This document shows, in pieces, positions 25,068-33,384 of a stretch of DNA of 64,000 bases. Numbering within the stretch: the stretch's first letter is position 1; each line of letters opens with the position of its first letter. The notes below the pieces were generated by a model, which did no database searches, was not told the DNA's origin, and worked only from the letters and a program-made list of their open reading frames with translations. The position numbers and the translations under genes are program-made. Source of the DNA: an uncultured bacterium (lineage in GTDB: Bacteria > Cyanobacteriota > Vampirovibrionia > Gastranaerophilales > Gastranaerophilaceae); assembly GCA_949298805.1 (NCBI GenBank), contig CASFXY010000003.1, positions 1 through 64,000 on the forward strand, given 5' to 3'.

Positions 25068-26396
25068 ATGTCAAATTTAAGCATAACAACAAGATTAATT
25101 CAGGAATTGAGCAATAACAGCGGGTCTGTCGTGCCCATAGCCGCTAAAGACACATTAAGCAATTGTGCTATTACTTATATTTACGACAAACAAGCATCAA
25201 AGGAAGATGGCAAGGAAAGAGCCATAGAGGAATTTGGTACCGAAATACTTTGGATTGGCGGTATTCCACTTCTCAAAAAACTTTTCGACAAAACTGTATA
25301 TAGGTTTTTTAAAGCTGATCCCAAGTTCGACATCAGGAATCTTAAAGAAAACTCACAAGGTAAGCTTGATAGGCTTGAGTTTTTGGCGAAAAATGCAAAA
25401 GATGCTTCACAAAAACAAATTCTTGAAAATATTTTAAATAATCCGAATTTGCAAAGATTGTATAAAAAACTCCATGTTGCAAAATTTATTGTTGCTACAG
25501 CGGCAACATTGGGCGGCTTGAGCGCACTTATTGTATATAAGCAAAAAACAACTCAAAAAGAGCTTGAAAACAAATACAAACAAAGGTTGCTTTTTGAAAA
25601 CGAGTTAAAAAATGATTTAAGTCAGCAAAAAATCTTTAGTAAATTTTTGGAAAGTAAAAAAGATGTTTCTTTTTCCGGTAATGCAGCAAAATTTTTGACT
25701 GATTTTATGTATAATCCTGTTAAAAACATGTCCATATTAGATGCGGGAATTACTGCAACAAGATTAAAAATGGGCAGAAAAGGCGAAAGATTTGAAATCG
25801 GATTTAAAGAAGCTTTTCAAATACTTTTTATATACGGATTGGCAAAGCCAATTGAAAAGGGACTTGAGAAAATAAGTAAAAAAATATTTAAAAAACCAAT
25901 CGCAAATGAATTTCAACTTTTGAGTAACGAAAAACTTGCAGATTTAATTAAATCTCCGGATTTAAAAGACTCGATTCAAACTTTTATGTCTAAAAAAGGT
26001 GACGATGCTTTGCAATACATCTTTAATCATGATAATGCCCTAATAAAAATGCTCAAGATATCGGGTGATATACCGACTATAAAGGGCTCTGACGGCATAA
26101 TTGATTCTTTTGCTCATATTGATTTGGAAAATGTCAAAAATGCCGCAGGTAATATTTTGGAGTTGCTTGATGCTTGCAAGGGCAAACCTGATGCAAATAA
26201 ATTTTTAAAACAAGTTAAAAATTACAAGGCGGCTGCGATAGTTTTAAATATATTGATAGGTGCTGCTGCAATAGGTATAGCGCAGCCAATGGTAAATATA
26301 ATTTTAAGAAAAAAGAAAAATAACGGACAAACAGCAAATCCGGCATTTAAAAATATTGAACAGGAAATGGCACAAAAGTTTGCGTTCAAAGGTTAA
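25068..26396 (+). CDS. Unknown membrane-associated protein with SFSG/FKG motifs
   Basis: A 442-residue protein of unknown function. It is mostly helical and basic. Hydrophobic segments lie at about 138-160 (VATAATLGGLSALIVY) and 390-415 (VLNILIGAAAIGIAQPMVN), with weaker ones near 60-75 and 235-250. A SFSG motif lies near residue 202, and the protein ends in FAFKG. In layout (Lys-rich, paired hydrophobic segments, F-K/S-G motif) it resembles the two proteins at 48505-50300, so all three may belong to one lineage-specific group. AAGGA precedes the ATG. The stop overlaps the convergent 26393-26629 gene. Confidence 0.75.
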   Translation: MSNLSITTRLIQELSNNSGSVVPIAAKDTLSNCAITYIYDKQASKEDGKERAIEEFGTEILWIGGIPLLKKLFDKTVYRFFKADPKFDIRNLKENSQGKLDRLEFLAKNAKDASQKQILENILNNPNLQRLYKKLHVAKFIVATAATLGGLSALIVYKQKTTQKELENKYKQRLLFENELKNDLSQQKIFSKFLESKKDVSFSGNAAKFLTDFMYNPVKNMSILDAGITATRLKMGRKGERFEIGFKEAFQILFIYGLAKPIEKGLEKISKKIFKKPIANEFQLLSNEKLADLIKSPDLKDSIQTFMSKKGDDALQYIFNHDNALIKMLKISGDIPTIKGSDGIIDSFAHIDLENVKNAAGNILELLDACKGKPDANKFLKQVKNYKAAAIVLNILIGAAAIGIAQPMVNIILRKKKNNGQTANPAFKNIEQEMAQKFAFKG

Positions 26397-26629
26397 ACTT
26401 CAATAAACAAACGCCTGCCGACAATATTTGGTTTGCCATTGTAATAGCCCGCAAAATATCCTCCATTTACAGGCGTATTCTTGCCGTAACTTTCGGATGA
26501 ATTAAAACTTGAGCCTAAGAAAGGATTTTCTCCTTGTGCAAAAGGATTATAGCTTTTTTTAGTACTGACAGGTGCGCTTTGTGTGGTTTGAATTGATTTT
26601 GTTATCATTGAAACCAGATTTGTAAACAT
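26393..26629 (-). CDS. Small hypothetical protein, 78 aa
   Basis: Unrecognised. The N-terminus is polar and Ser/Thr-rich; the middle is Asn/Gly/Phe-rich (NPFAQGENPFLGSSF). The C-terminal strand-like tail NGGYFAGYYNGKPNIVGRRL looks like the most structured part. AAAGGA lies six bases before the ATG, which supports translation. It converges on the 25068 gene with a 4-bp overlap of the ends. Confidence 0.65.
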   Translation of the reverse strand: MFTNLVSMITKSIQTTQSAPVSTKKSYNPFAQGENPFLGSSFNSSESYGKNTPVNGGYFAGYYNGKPNIVGRRLFIEV

Positions 26630-26833
26630 TTTATTCCTTTCGCATATAGTTACATGATTTATATAATGTTTTTTATAAACAAGTCTATATTAATATTACC
26701 GAAATTGTTGCAAAAAATTAAAACAAATTTACGAAAAATCATCTGTTTGATTGGTATTTTATTATGCTAGAAATTGTTTTAAAAAAAATCTGTTAAAATT
26801 AACAAATTCATGCTAATATTTTATTAAGCATTT

Positions 26834-26857
26834 AAACAGGGATTTTTTTGCCTGTTT
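26834..26857 (+). promoter_or_regulatory. Hairpin in the rny leader
   Basis: AAACAGG (26834-26840) and CCTGTTT (26851-26857) form a 7-bp stem with a T-rich loop, about 30 nt upstream of the proposed rny start. It may act in control of rny expression; RNase Y autoregulation is a speculation. Confidence 0.4.
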
Positions 26858-26887
26858 AACTTAGGTATATATAAGAGGTACAGAACA

Positions 26888-28420
26888 ATTAATTACACAA
26901 TTTATATAGCAATTGCAGTTTTAACAATAGCGCTGATTATTTCGGTTATTTTAAATGTAAGACAAAAAACAAAACTTGAAGTATTTGGTGAGAATGAAAA
27001 AAAACTGCAAAAAGAATTTGAAGAAAAGGAAAGTTTTTTAAAAAAAGAAGCAATGATTGCTGCAAAAGAGCAACTTCATTTTGAACGTCAAAAATTTGAC
27101 GATGAAGTGCGCGAAAGACGTTCTGAAATAAATCGCCTTGAAAATTCTTTAATGAAAAAAGAAGAACAACTTGAGGACAGAGTTCAAAAAAATGTTGATA
27201 AAGAGCATGAGCTGAATAAAAAGTATGATGAACTGCTCGATAAGGAAGATTATCTGGCTGAAATCGTTGCAAAACAACTTTCAGAACTTGAACGCGTTGC
27301 TCAGATGTCGCGCGAAGAAGCTAAAAATATGCTTCTTGAGCAGTTAAAATCAGAACTTGCACAAGAACAAGTACAATTAATTCGTGAAAACGAACAAAAA
27401 ATAAGAGAAACGGCTGAAGAAAAATCAAGAGAAATACTTTCTCAAGTTATGCAAAGATGTGCTATTGAGCAAGTTATAGAATCTACAGTTTCTGTGGTTT
27501 CACTTCCTTCGGATGAAATGAAGGGAAGAATAATAGGTCGTGAAGGTAGAAATATCAGAACTCTTGAAACCTTAACGGGAGTTGATTTAATAATTGATGA
27601 TACGCCGGAAGCTGTTGTGCTTTCATCGTTTGACCCTGTCAGACGTGAAATTGCCAGACTTACAATTGAAAAACTTATAGCGGATGGCAGAATACATCCT
27701 GTCAGAATTGAAGAAGTTTACGAAAAATCTACTAAAGAGATAGAAAATAAAATGAAACAAGAGGGTGAGCGTGCAGCTCATGACCTCGGAATTATGAACC
27801 TTAACAAAGAGCTTACCAAGACTCTTGGACGCTTATATTATAGAACAAGCTATGGTCAAAATGTGCTGAAACACTCTATTGAAGTGGCGCAAATCGCCGG
27901 TATGTTGGCATCCGAATTGGGCGCTGACGTAAATCAGGCAAAGCGTGCAGGCTTGTTGCATGATATTGGTAAAGCCGTTGATCAAGAGCAGGAAGGCACC
28001 CATATTTCTCTGGGTGTTGAACTTGCAAGAAGATATGGCGAAAAAGAAGAAATAGTTCATGCAATCGAAGCTCACCATGATGACGTTCCGGCGCATACAC
28101 TTGTCGCTGCTTTGGTTAAAATAGCTGATGCTGTTAGTGCGGGCAGACCCGGTGCAAGGCGCGATACGCTTGAAATCTATATTAAACGCCTCAAAAAGCT
28201 TGAAGAAATTGCAAGCAGTTACGAGGGTATAAGGCAGTCCTTTGCAGTTCAGGCAGGTCGCGAAGTTAGGGTTGTAGTTCAGCCCAATGTTTTTGATGAC
28301 GCGGCAAGTGCTAAATTAGCTCGTGATATTGCAAAACGCATTGAGGATGAACTTGAGTATCCAGGACAAATCAGGGTTACTGTTGTCAGGGAAGCAAGAG
28401 TTACTGAAATTGCGAAGTAA
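26888..28420 (+). CDS. rny: Ribonuclease Y, probable AUU start
   Basis: Membrane-anchored endoribonuclease that starts mRNA decay. Read from ATT at 26888 the protein is 510 residues, the usual RNase Y length. It has an N-terminal transmembrane helix (about 2-24, IYIAIAVLTIALIISVIL), a long charged coiled coil (25-200), a KH domain with GRIIGREGRNIR (213-224) and an HD domain with LLHDIGKAVD (H358-D359). The first ATG in frame (27053) would remove the anchor and part of the coiled coil. No ATG, GTG or TTG lies between the in-frame stop at 26825 and 27053. AAGAGG (26873-26878) sits nine bases before ATT. ymdB follows, the usual partner. Confidence 0.93.
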   Translation: MNYTIYIAIAVLTIALIISVILNVRQKTKLEVFGENEKKLQKEFEEKESFLKKEAMIAAKEQLHFERQKFDDEVRERRSEINRLENSLMKKEEQLEDRVQKNVDKEHELNKKYDELLDKEDYLAEIVAKQLSELERVAQMSREEAKNMLLEQLKSELAQEQVQLIRENEQKIRETAEEKSREILSQVMQRCAIEQVIESTVSVVSLPSDEMKGRIIGREGRNIRTLETLTGVDLIIDDTPEAVVLSSFDPVRREIARLTIEKLIADGRIHPVRIEEVYEKSTKEIENKMKQEGERAAHDLGIMNLNKELTKTLGRLYYRTSYGQNVLKHSIEVAQIAGMLASELGADVNQAKRAGLLHDIGKAVDQEQEGTHISLGVELARRYGEKEEIVHAIEAHHDDVPAHTLVAALVKIADAVSAGRPGARRDTLEIYIKRLKKLEEIASSYEGIRQSFAVQAGREVRVVVQPNVFDDAASAKLARDIAKRIEDELEYPGQIRVTVVREARVTEIAK

Positions 28421-28422
28421 AA

Positions 28423-29226
28423 ATGTCTAATGAATTTAAGTTGCTTTTTCTCGGTGATGTGGTAGGACGTCCCGGTAGAAATATTGTTAAAGATTTTTTA
28501 AATAATACATGTGCATGCAATAAGTATGACTTTATAGTTTTGAATGCTGAAAATGCTTCACATGGGTTTGGTTTGACCAAGAAAAATCATGATGAATTTG
28601 TTGAAATGGGTGTAAATTGTCTTACTTCCGGTAATCATATTTGGGACAAAAAAGATATTTTTGCATATATAAATGAATCACAATGCTTAATACGTCCTTA
28701 TAATTATCCGGATGCTATGGGTGTCGGCTATAGGGTTTTTGATAATATTATAATAATCAATATGTTGGGCAGAACTTTTATGCCCCCTATTAATTGTCCG
28801 TTTCATGCTCTGTCGGAACTTGTGGAAAAGCTTAAAAAAGAATGCGATTTTGAAAATAAAATTTCTTTTATAGACTTTCATGCTGAGGCTACTGCAGAGA
28901 AAATTTGTTTTGCAAGATATGCACAGAGTCTTGGAATTAAAGCAGTTGTCGGAACGCATACACATGTTCAAACTGCCGATGAAAAAATTATCGGCGAAAG
29001 TTGTGCGTATCTTTCAGATGTTGGTTTTTGCGGTTCTTCTGACGGTGTTATCGGCATGGAATACGAAGGATCCCTGAAACGTCTTACAACTTCAATTCCT
29101 GCGCGTTTTGATGTTGACGAGTCAGATTTTTCTCAAATAAATGCCTGCGAAATATTTTTTAATAAAAAAACGGGCATTCCAAAAAAAATTAAACGAATTA
29201 ATTTTATTAGTGAGGTAAAAAAATGA
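28423..29226 (+). CDS. ymdB: YmdB-family metallophosphoesterase
   Basis: A 267-residue metal-dependent phosphodiesterase of the YmdB/TIGR00282 family, which hydrolyses cyclic nucleotides in characterised members. Motifs include FLGDVVGRPGR at the N-terminus (first metal aspartate), NAENASHG, TSGNHIWD and a C-terminal VVGTHTHVQTAD histidine cluster. It starts 2 bp after rny, a gene pair conserved in many bacteria and linked to RNA-level regulation. Confidence 0.93.
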   Translation: MSNEFKLLFLGDVVGRPGRNIVKDFLNNTCACNKYDFIVLNAENASHGFGLTKKNHDEFVEMGVNCLTSGNHIWDKKDIFAYINESQCLIRPYNYPDAMGVGYRVFDNIIIINMLGRTFMPPINCPFHALSELVEKLKKECDFENKISFIDFHAEATAEKICFARYAQSLGIKAVVGTHTHVQTADEKIIGESCAYLSDVGFCGSSDGVIGMEYEGSLKRLTTSIPARFDVDESDFSQINACEIFFNKKTGIPKKIKRINFISEVKK

Positions 29227-29239
29227 CAGGAAGGTAAAA

Positions 29240-30091
29240 GTGAAAATCGACTTGCACATTCACACCACCTACTCGGATGGCGCATATTCTCCCGAGCAGG
29301 TGGTTGATACGGCACTTGATTGTAGTCTTGATGTTATTGCTTTGACAGACCATGACAATATTTTGTCGCATAAAATAGCATCAGATTATGTTAAAAAACA
29401 GGGATATAAGCTTGAAATTATTCCGGGTGTCGAAATTAACACAATCTATAAAGGTTACGAGGTTCATATTTTAGGTTATTATATGGACCCTTTAAATCAT
29501 GATTTTTGCGAGCTGTTGAAATCTCAACAAGAAGCTCGTGTTAATCAAACTACAAAAATAGTTGAACTTTTAAATAAAAAAGCCGGTATAAGAGTTAAAT
29601 ATGAGGATATTAAATCTTTGGTAGCTCAAGGGGGTAGTATCGGACGACCGCATATTGCTCGTGCAATAGTTAGTGCAGGCGGCGTTGCAAATGTCATGGA
29701 GGCTTATTCAAAGTACATTAATGATTCTTCTCCGGTATATGTTCCAAGAAAAACAGTAAGTCCGCACGATGCTGTTGAGATAATTAATGATGCAGGCGGC
29801 ATACCTGTTTTTGCCCATCCTATTGATGTTGATATATCCGAAAAACTTACAAAAGAGCTTGTAAGTTATGGGCTAAGGGGTATTGAGGCATACCATCGCA
29901 AGCATTCTCCTGCAGTTGTTGAATACTTTTCTTCACTTGCGGAAAAATTTGGTTTAATAATAACCGGCGGTTCGGATTTTCATGCGCCCTCAGTTAATCA
30001 TGGCGCAATTTTGATGGGTAAAAATTTTGTTCCTTCTTGGGTATATGACGAACTTATAAAGGAAAAGAAAAGAATTGAAATGTCATATTAA
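29240..30091 (+). CDS. PHP-domain phosphoesterase
   Basis: A 283-residue PHP-fold metal-dependent phosphoesterase of the YciV/RnaAM type (RNA 5'-end or nucleotide phosphatase activity in relatives). It has the N-terminal metal motif DLHIHTTYSDG, ALTDHDN, the E-V-H-I-L-G-Y strand, GRPHIARA and the C-terminal GGSDFHAP. The start is GTG at 29240 with GGAAGG upstream. It lies 13 bp after ymdB and is followed by a terminator, so rny-ymdB-PHP form one transcript with an RNA-metabolism theme. Exact substrate is unknown. Confidence 0.88.
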   Translation: MKIDLHIHTTYSDGAYSPEQVVDTALDCSLDVIALTDHDNILSHKIASDYVKKQGYKLEIIPGVEINTIYKGYEVHILGYYMDPLNHDFCELLKSQQEARVNQTTKIVELLNKKAGIRVKYEDIKSLVAQGGSIGRPHIARAIVSAGGVANVMEAYSKYINDSSPVYVPRKTVSPHDAVEIINDAGGIPVFAHPIDVDISEKLTKELVSYGLRGIEAYHRKHSPAVVEYFSSLAEKFGLIITGGSDFHAPSVNHGAILMGKNFVPSWVYDELIKEKKRIEMSY

Positions 30092-30114
30092 AGGCTCATA
30101 TTTGAGCCTTTTTT
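30090..30114 (+). terminator. Rho-independent terminator after the PHP gene
   Basis: AAAGGCTC and GAGCCTTT form an 8-bp stem around a 6-nt loop, followed by a T run. It overlaps the stop codon of the PHP gene and closes the rny operon. Confidence 0.85.
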
Positions 30115-30188
30115 AAATTGTTACATTTTTGATATTTTTTACACATGGGATAAAATGTTTATGCGATAATTAAATTTCTGGGGATACT

Positions 30189-30749
30189 ATGACAAGAAGT
30201 GAAACAATAAAATCAATAATTAAATTTTTAGAATTAGCGTTAAGTGAAAATGGTTTTTTGTTTTTTTATGAAATAAAAAAATCTTTTAATGGCGATGAGG
30301 ATTTATTTTTTGATTTTCTGTTTCATTTTTTAACTATTCAAAAAGATGGTAAAATTCCTTTTGAAGAAAGGCTTTATGCAGATTTTTGCACATATTTTTC
30401 CCGTATGCTGGAGATGTGTTGTGAAGAAAAAGTGCTTGAACAAATTGCACGTTATGCTAAATATTACTTAATGTTAAAGCTTGAGTATATCGATAATCAA
30501 GATTTTGCACGCAGCATTTCGGTGATAAACGCTTACGAGGCTTGGGATGCTTATCCTTTTTTGCTTGAAGTCATGGATGATTATGAAAATAACCGGATTG
30601 ATTCAAATGCGCTTTTAAATATGTTAAATATGGTAGAGGATTTAGCGTTTAAGAGATTGCAAACTGGTGAAAACAATAATTTGTCTGCTTTGGGTATGGA
30701 TATTAACAAAATGCTTTATATTTCAGGCAATAACAGGAATGCGGGCTGA
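30189..30749 (+). CDS. Hypothetical protein upstream of obgE
   Basis: A 186-residue helical protein of unknown function. The segment at about 108-160 (INAYEAWDAYPFLLEVMDDYENNRI, then LNMVEDLAFKRL) resembles the helical core of DUF262/GmrSD-type proteins, but the catalytic N-terminal motifs of that family are missing. This may only be fold similarity. A GGGGAT ribosome-binding site precedes the ATG. Its TGA overlaps the obgE ATG by one base, so the two genes are translationally coupled. Confidence 0.75.
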   Translation: MTRSETIKSIIKFLELALSENGFLFFYEIKKSFNGDEDLFFDFLFHFLTIQKDGKIPFEERLYADFCTYFSRMLEMCCEEKVLEQIARYAKYYLMLKLEYIDNQDFARSISVINAYEAWDAYPFLLEVMDDYENNRIDSNALLNMLNMVEDLAFKRLQTGENNNLSALGMDINKMLYISGNNRNAG

Positions 30750-32029
30750 TGGCAACATTTATTGATAAGGCAAAAATCAAAGTTATTTCTGGGCGCGGCG
30801 GGAACGGTTGTGTTGCTTGGCGTAGAGAAAAATTTGTTGATAAAGGCGGCCCTGCAGGTGGTGATGGCGGGCGCGGCGGTAATGTATATTTGGTGGCAGA
30901 TGAAAATATGTCTACACTTTTAGACTTTACCTATAAATCTGTATTTCATGCTCAAGACGGTGAAAACGGAAAAAACAAGAACTGTCATGGGCAAGGTGGT
31001 AATGATTTATATCTAAAAGTACCGGTAGGTGTTATTGTAAGAGATTTAAAAACAGGAAAAGTTATAGCCGATTTAAATGAGAATGAAAAGACTATTTTGG
31101 TTGCCAAGGGTGGCAGGGGCGGCAGAGGTAACGCAAGGTTTGCAACTGCTCAAAAAAGAAGCCCTCAGTTTTGCGAACCTGGCGAAGCATCCGTAGAGCG
31201 CGAACTTGAATTGGAGTTAAAACTTATTGCTGATATTGGTCTTTTAGGAATGCCAAATGCCGGCAAGTCAAGTTTTATAAGTCTTATAAGTTCCGCACGT
31301 CCAAAAGTTGCCGATTATCCTTTTACAACTCTGACACCTAATCTCGGTGTTGTTAAAAAGCCCGACGGCGACGGTTTTATTGTCGCAGATATTCCGGGTC
31401 TTATTGAAGGTGCTTCTGAGGGGATTGGCTTGGGTTTTGAATTTTTGCGTCATATTCAAAGGTGCAGATTTTTTATCCATATTGTTGATATGAGTGCATC
31501 AGATCCTGTTGCAAATTATATTAAAATAAATAAAGAACTTGAAAAATACGACAGCGAGCTTTTAAAAAGACATCAAATATTGGTGCTTAACAAAAAGGAT
31601 ATTGTTGAAAAAGATAAAATTGATAATTTAAAAGAAAATTTAAAAAAATACGACAGTGATATTTTCATTATTTCTTGCGCTACCTCAGATGGCGTAAAAG
31701 AGCTGTTAAATCATATTTTTAGCCTTGTAGACATGCTTCCGCGTTTTGATATTGAAATTGAAGTTGAGCATGACAGTGATTTTGATAACAATGATGATTC
31801 TGAATTTTTTATTACAAAACTTAATAAAAATACATATAGTATTTCAGGCGGCAAATTAAAAAGATTGGTTGCAGTTACGGATGTAAAAAACGTTCAGCAA
31901 ATCAGGCGCCTATCTAATATTATGGATTCTATGGGCGTTTGGGGGAGATTGCGTGATTTAGGAATTAATAATGAAGATACAGTTATTGTAGAGGGAGTTG
32001 AAATGATTTATACTGATAATTATTTTTGA
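30749..32029 (+). CDS. obgE: GTPase ObgE/CgtA
   Basis: Essential ribosome-associated GTPase. It has 426 residues: a glycine-rich Obg domain (1-158, with GGPAGGDGGRGG), a G domain (about 159-330, with G1 GMPNAGKSS, G3 DIPGLIEGA and G4 NKKD) and a C-terminal OCT domain (about 345-426) present in only part of the family. It functions in 50S assembly and stress responses. The start overlaps the stop of the preceding gene (TGATG). Confidence 0.97.
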   Translation: MATFIDKAKIKVISGRGGNGCVAWRREKFVDKGGPAGGDGGRGGNVYLVADENMSTLLDFTYKSVFHAQDGENGKNKNCHGQGGNDLYLKVPVGVIVRDLKTGKVIADLNENEKTILVAKGGRGGRGNARFATAQKRSPQFCEPGEASVERELELELKLIADIGLLGMPNAGKSSFISLISSARPKVADYPFTTLTPNLGVVKKPDGDGFIVADIPGLIEGASEGIGLGFEFLRHIQRCRFFIHIVDMSASDPVANYIKINKELEKYDSELLKRHQILVLNKKDIVEKDKIDNLKENLKKYDSDIFIISCATSDGVKELLNHIFSLVDMLPRFDIEIEVEHDSDFDNNDDSEFFITKLNKNTYSISGGKLKRLVAVTDVKNVQQIRRLSNIMDSMGVWGRLRDLGINNEDTVIVEGVEMIYTDNYF

Positions 32030-32159
32030 AAATAGTTTTTTTGTATGATTTTTTACAAAATTTGACGACAAGTTAATAAGAATATATGATAATAAATATT
32101 GAGTATACATGTTAATCAATAAATTAAAGAATAGTTAGCGGATAAAATTGAGAAAATAA

Positions 32160-33353
32160 ATGTTTTTTGAGGACGAAAAAGAAAATTTAGATAGCATTGA
32201 TAATCTTGATGATTTAGATCTTGATTTAGATGATGATATTGATGACGAGTCAATCAGTTGGGATGAGTTATTAAAAGATAGCTCTACAGACGTTGACATT
32301 GTTTCAATTGCTTCGGATAAAAGTGCAAAAGTTGAGTCCAAAACAACTAAAACCAAAAAATCTAAAGAAAAAGTCAAGAGCATTAAAGAAGATATTCAAA
32401 GTGAGGATGTCGATATTACTTTGGATGATACGTCGGATAAGGGTGAAGATGTATCTCGCAAGAAAGATGCTTTTGAAGTTTTTGGCGGTGATGACAAGGA
32501 AGAAGTACTTGTTGATGTCGATAATGTTATGGATGATGAAGACAAAAGTATTCTTAATCAATTAGACGATTTAGAGGTTTCGCAAGAGCTTGAAAAAGTA
32601 GCCCAAGATGAGGACAATAGTCTTGGTATAGGCATAAAAACTGACGACAAACAGGTTAGTATACCGGTTATTGCAGGTGCTATTTTTGCAGCAGTTTTAG
32701 TTTTAGGCTCTTTATTCTTCATATTTGTCGCACCAAAGAAGGCAAATATTGATATTGCAAAAACTCCGCTTGTCCAAGAAGGTAGCAAAAATAATGCAAT
32801 AGAGGACAAGCAAGTTAAACAAGATAATGAGCAGGAACAAATCCCTGTTATGAATGATAATGAGGCAAAGAAATTAAAACCGGATAAAAAAATTGTAGTT
32901 TCGGTTGAAAGCGCAGGAAGATTAAATCCGTTCTTACCTACTTTTGACGACTTTAACAATAATTATTATGCCGGTATTCCATCGGATATATTAATGCCAC
33001 CTGATAAATATGGCGAGGAGACAGATGCACAGGAGTTATTGAAAGTATCTGTTTCGGGTATACTTTTTGACAGTATAAAGCCTTCAGCAATAATAACAAT
33101 AAATGGAATAGATTATTTTGTTCAAAAAAACGATATGGTTGATGATTTTCTTGTGCTTGATATTAACCGCCAATTTGTTGTTATTAAAAAGGGTACAAAT
33201 ATTTATAAGGCTTCTGTTGGCGAAAGATTTAGCCAAAATGGTGAAATTAGCGGTGCTGCCGTGTATGGTTCGGGTGGCATCAGGCAATATAAAAGTATTT
33301 CAAGTGACTATACTTCGGCATCAGATGTTGAAGTCCGTCCGATAGAAGAATAA
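32160..33353 (+). CDS. PilP-like inner-membrane protein with acidic cytoplasmic domain
   Basis: A 397-residue bitopic protein. It has a long Asp/Glu-rich cytoplasmic part (1-165), a single transmembrane segment (about 167-190, SIPVIAGAIFAAVLVLGSLFFIFV) and a periplasmic part. The end (about 255-370) starts with GRLNPFLP and has a small beta domain (LLKVSVSGILFD to KASVGERF) like PilP/GspC. It precedes the secretin by 31 bp, the usual place of pilP. pilM, pilN and pilO are absent here, so this one protein may cover part of the alignment complex; that is inference. Confidence 0.72.
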   Translation: MFFEDEKENLDSIDNLDDLDLDLDDDIDDESISWDELLKDSSTDVDIVSIASDKSAKVESKTTKTKKSKEKVKSIKEDIQSEDVDITLDDTSDKGEDVSRKKDAFEVFGGDDKEEVLVDVDNVMDDEDKSILNQLDDLEVSQELEKVAQDEDNSLGIGIKTDDKQVSIPVIAGAIFAAVLVLGSLFFIFVAPKKANIDIAKTPLVQEGSKNNAIEDKQVKQDNEQEQIPVMNDNEAKKLKPDKKIVVSVESAGRLNPFLPTFDDFNNNYYAGIPSDILMPPDKYGEETDAQELLKVSVSGILFDSIKPSAIITINGIDYFVQKNDMVDDFLVLDINRQFVVIKKGTNIYKASVGERFSQNGEISGAAVYGSGGIRQYKSISSDYTSASDVEVRPIEE

Positions 33354-33384
33354 GTATTAAAATAATCTAGGAGTAAAAAATATA

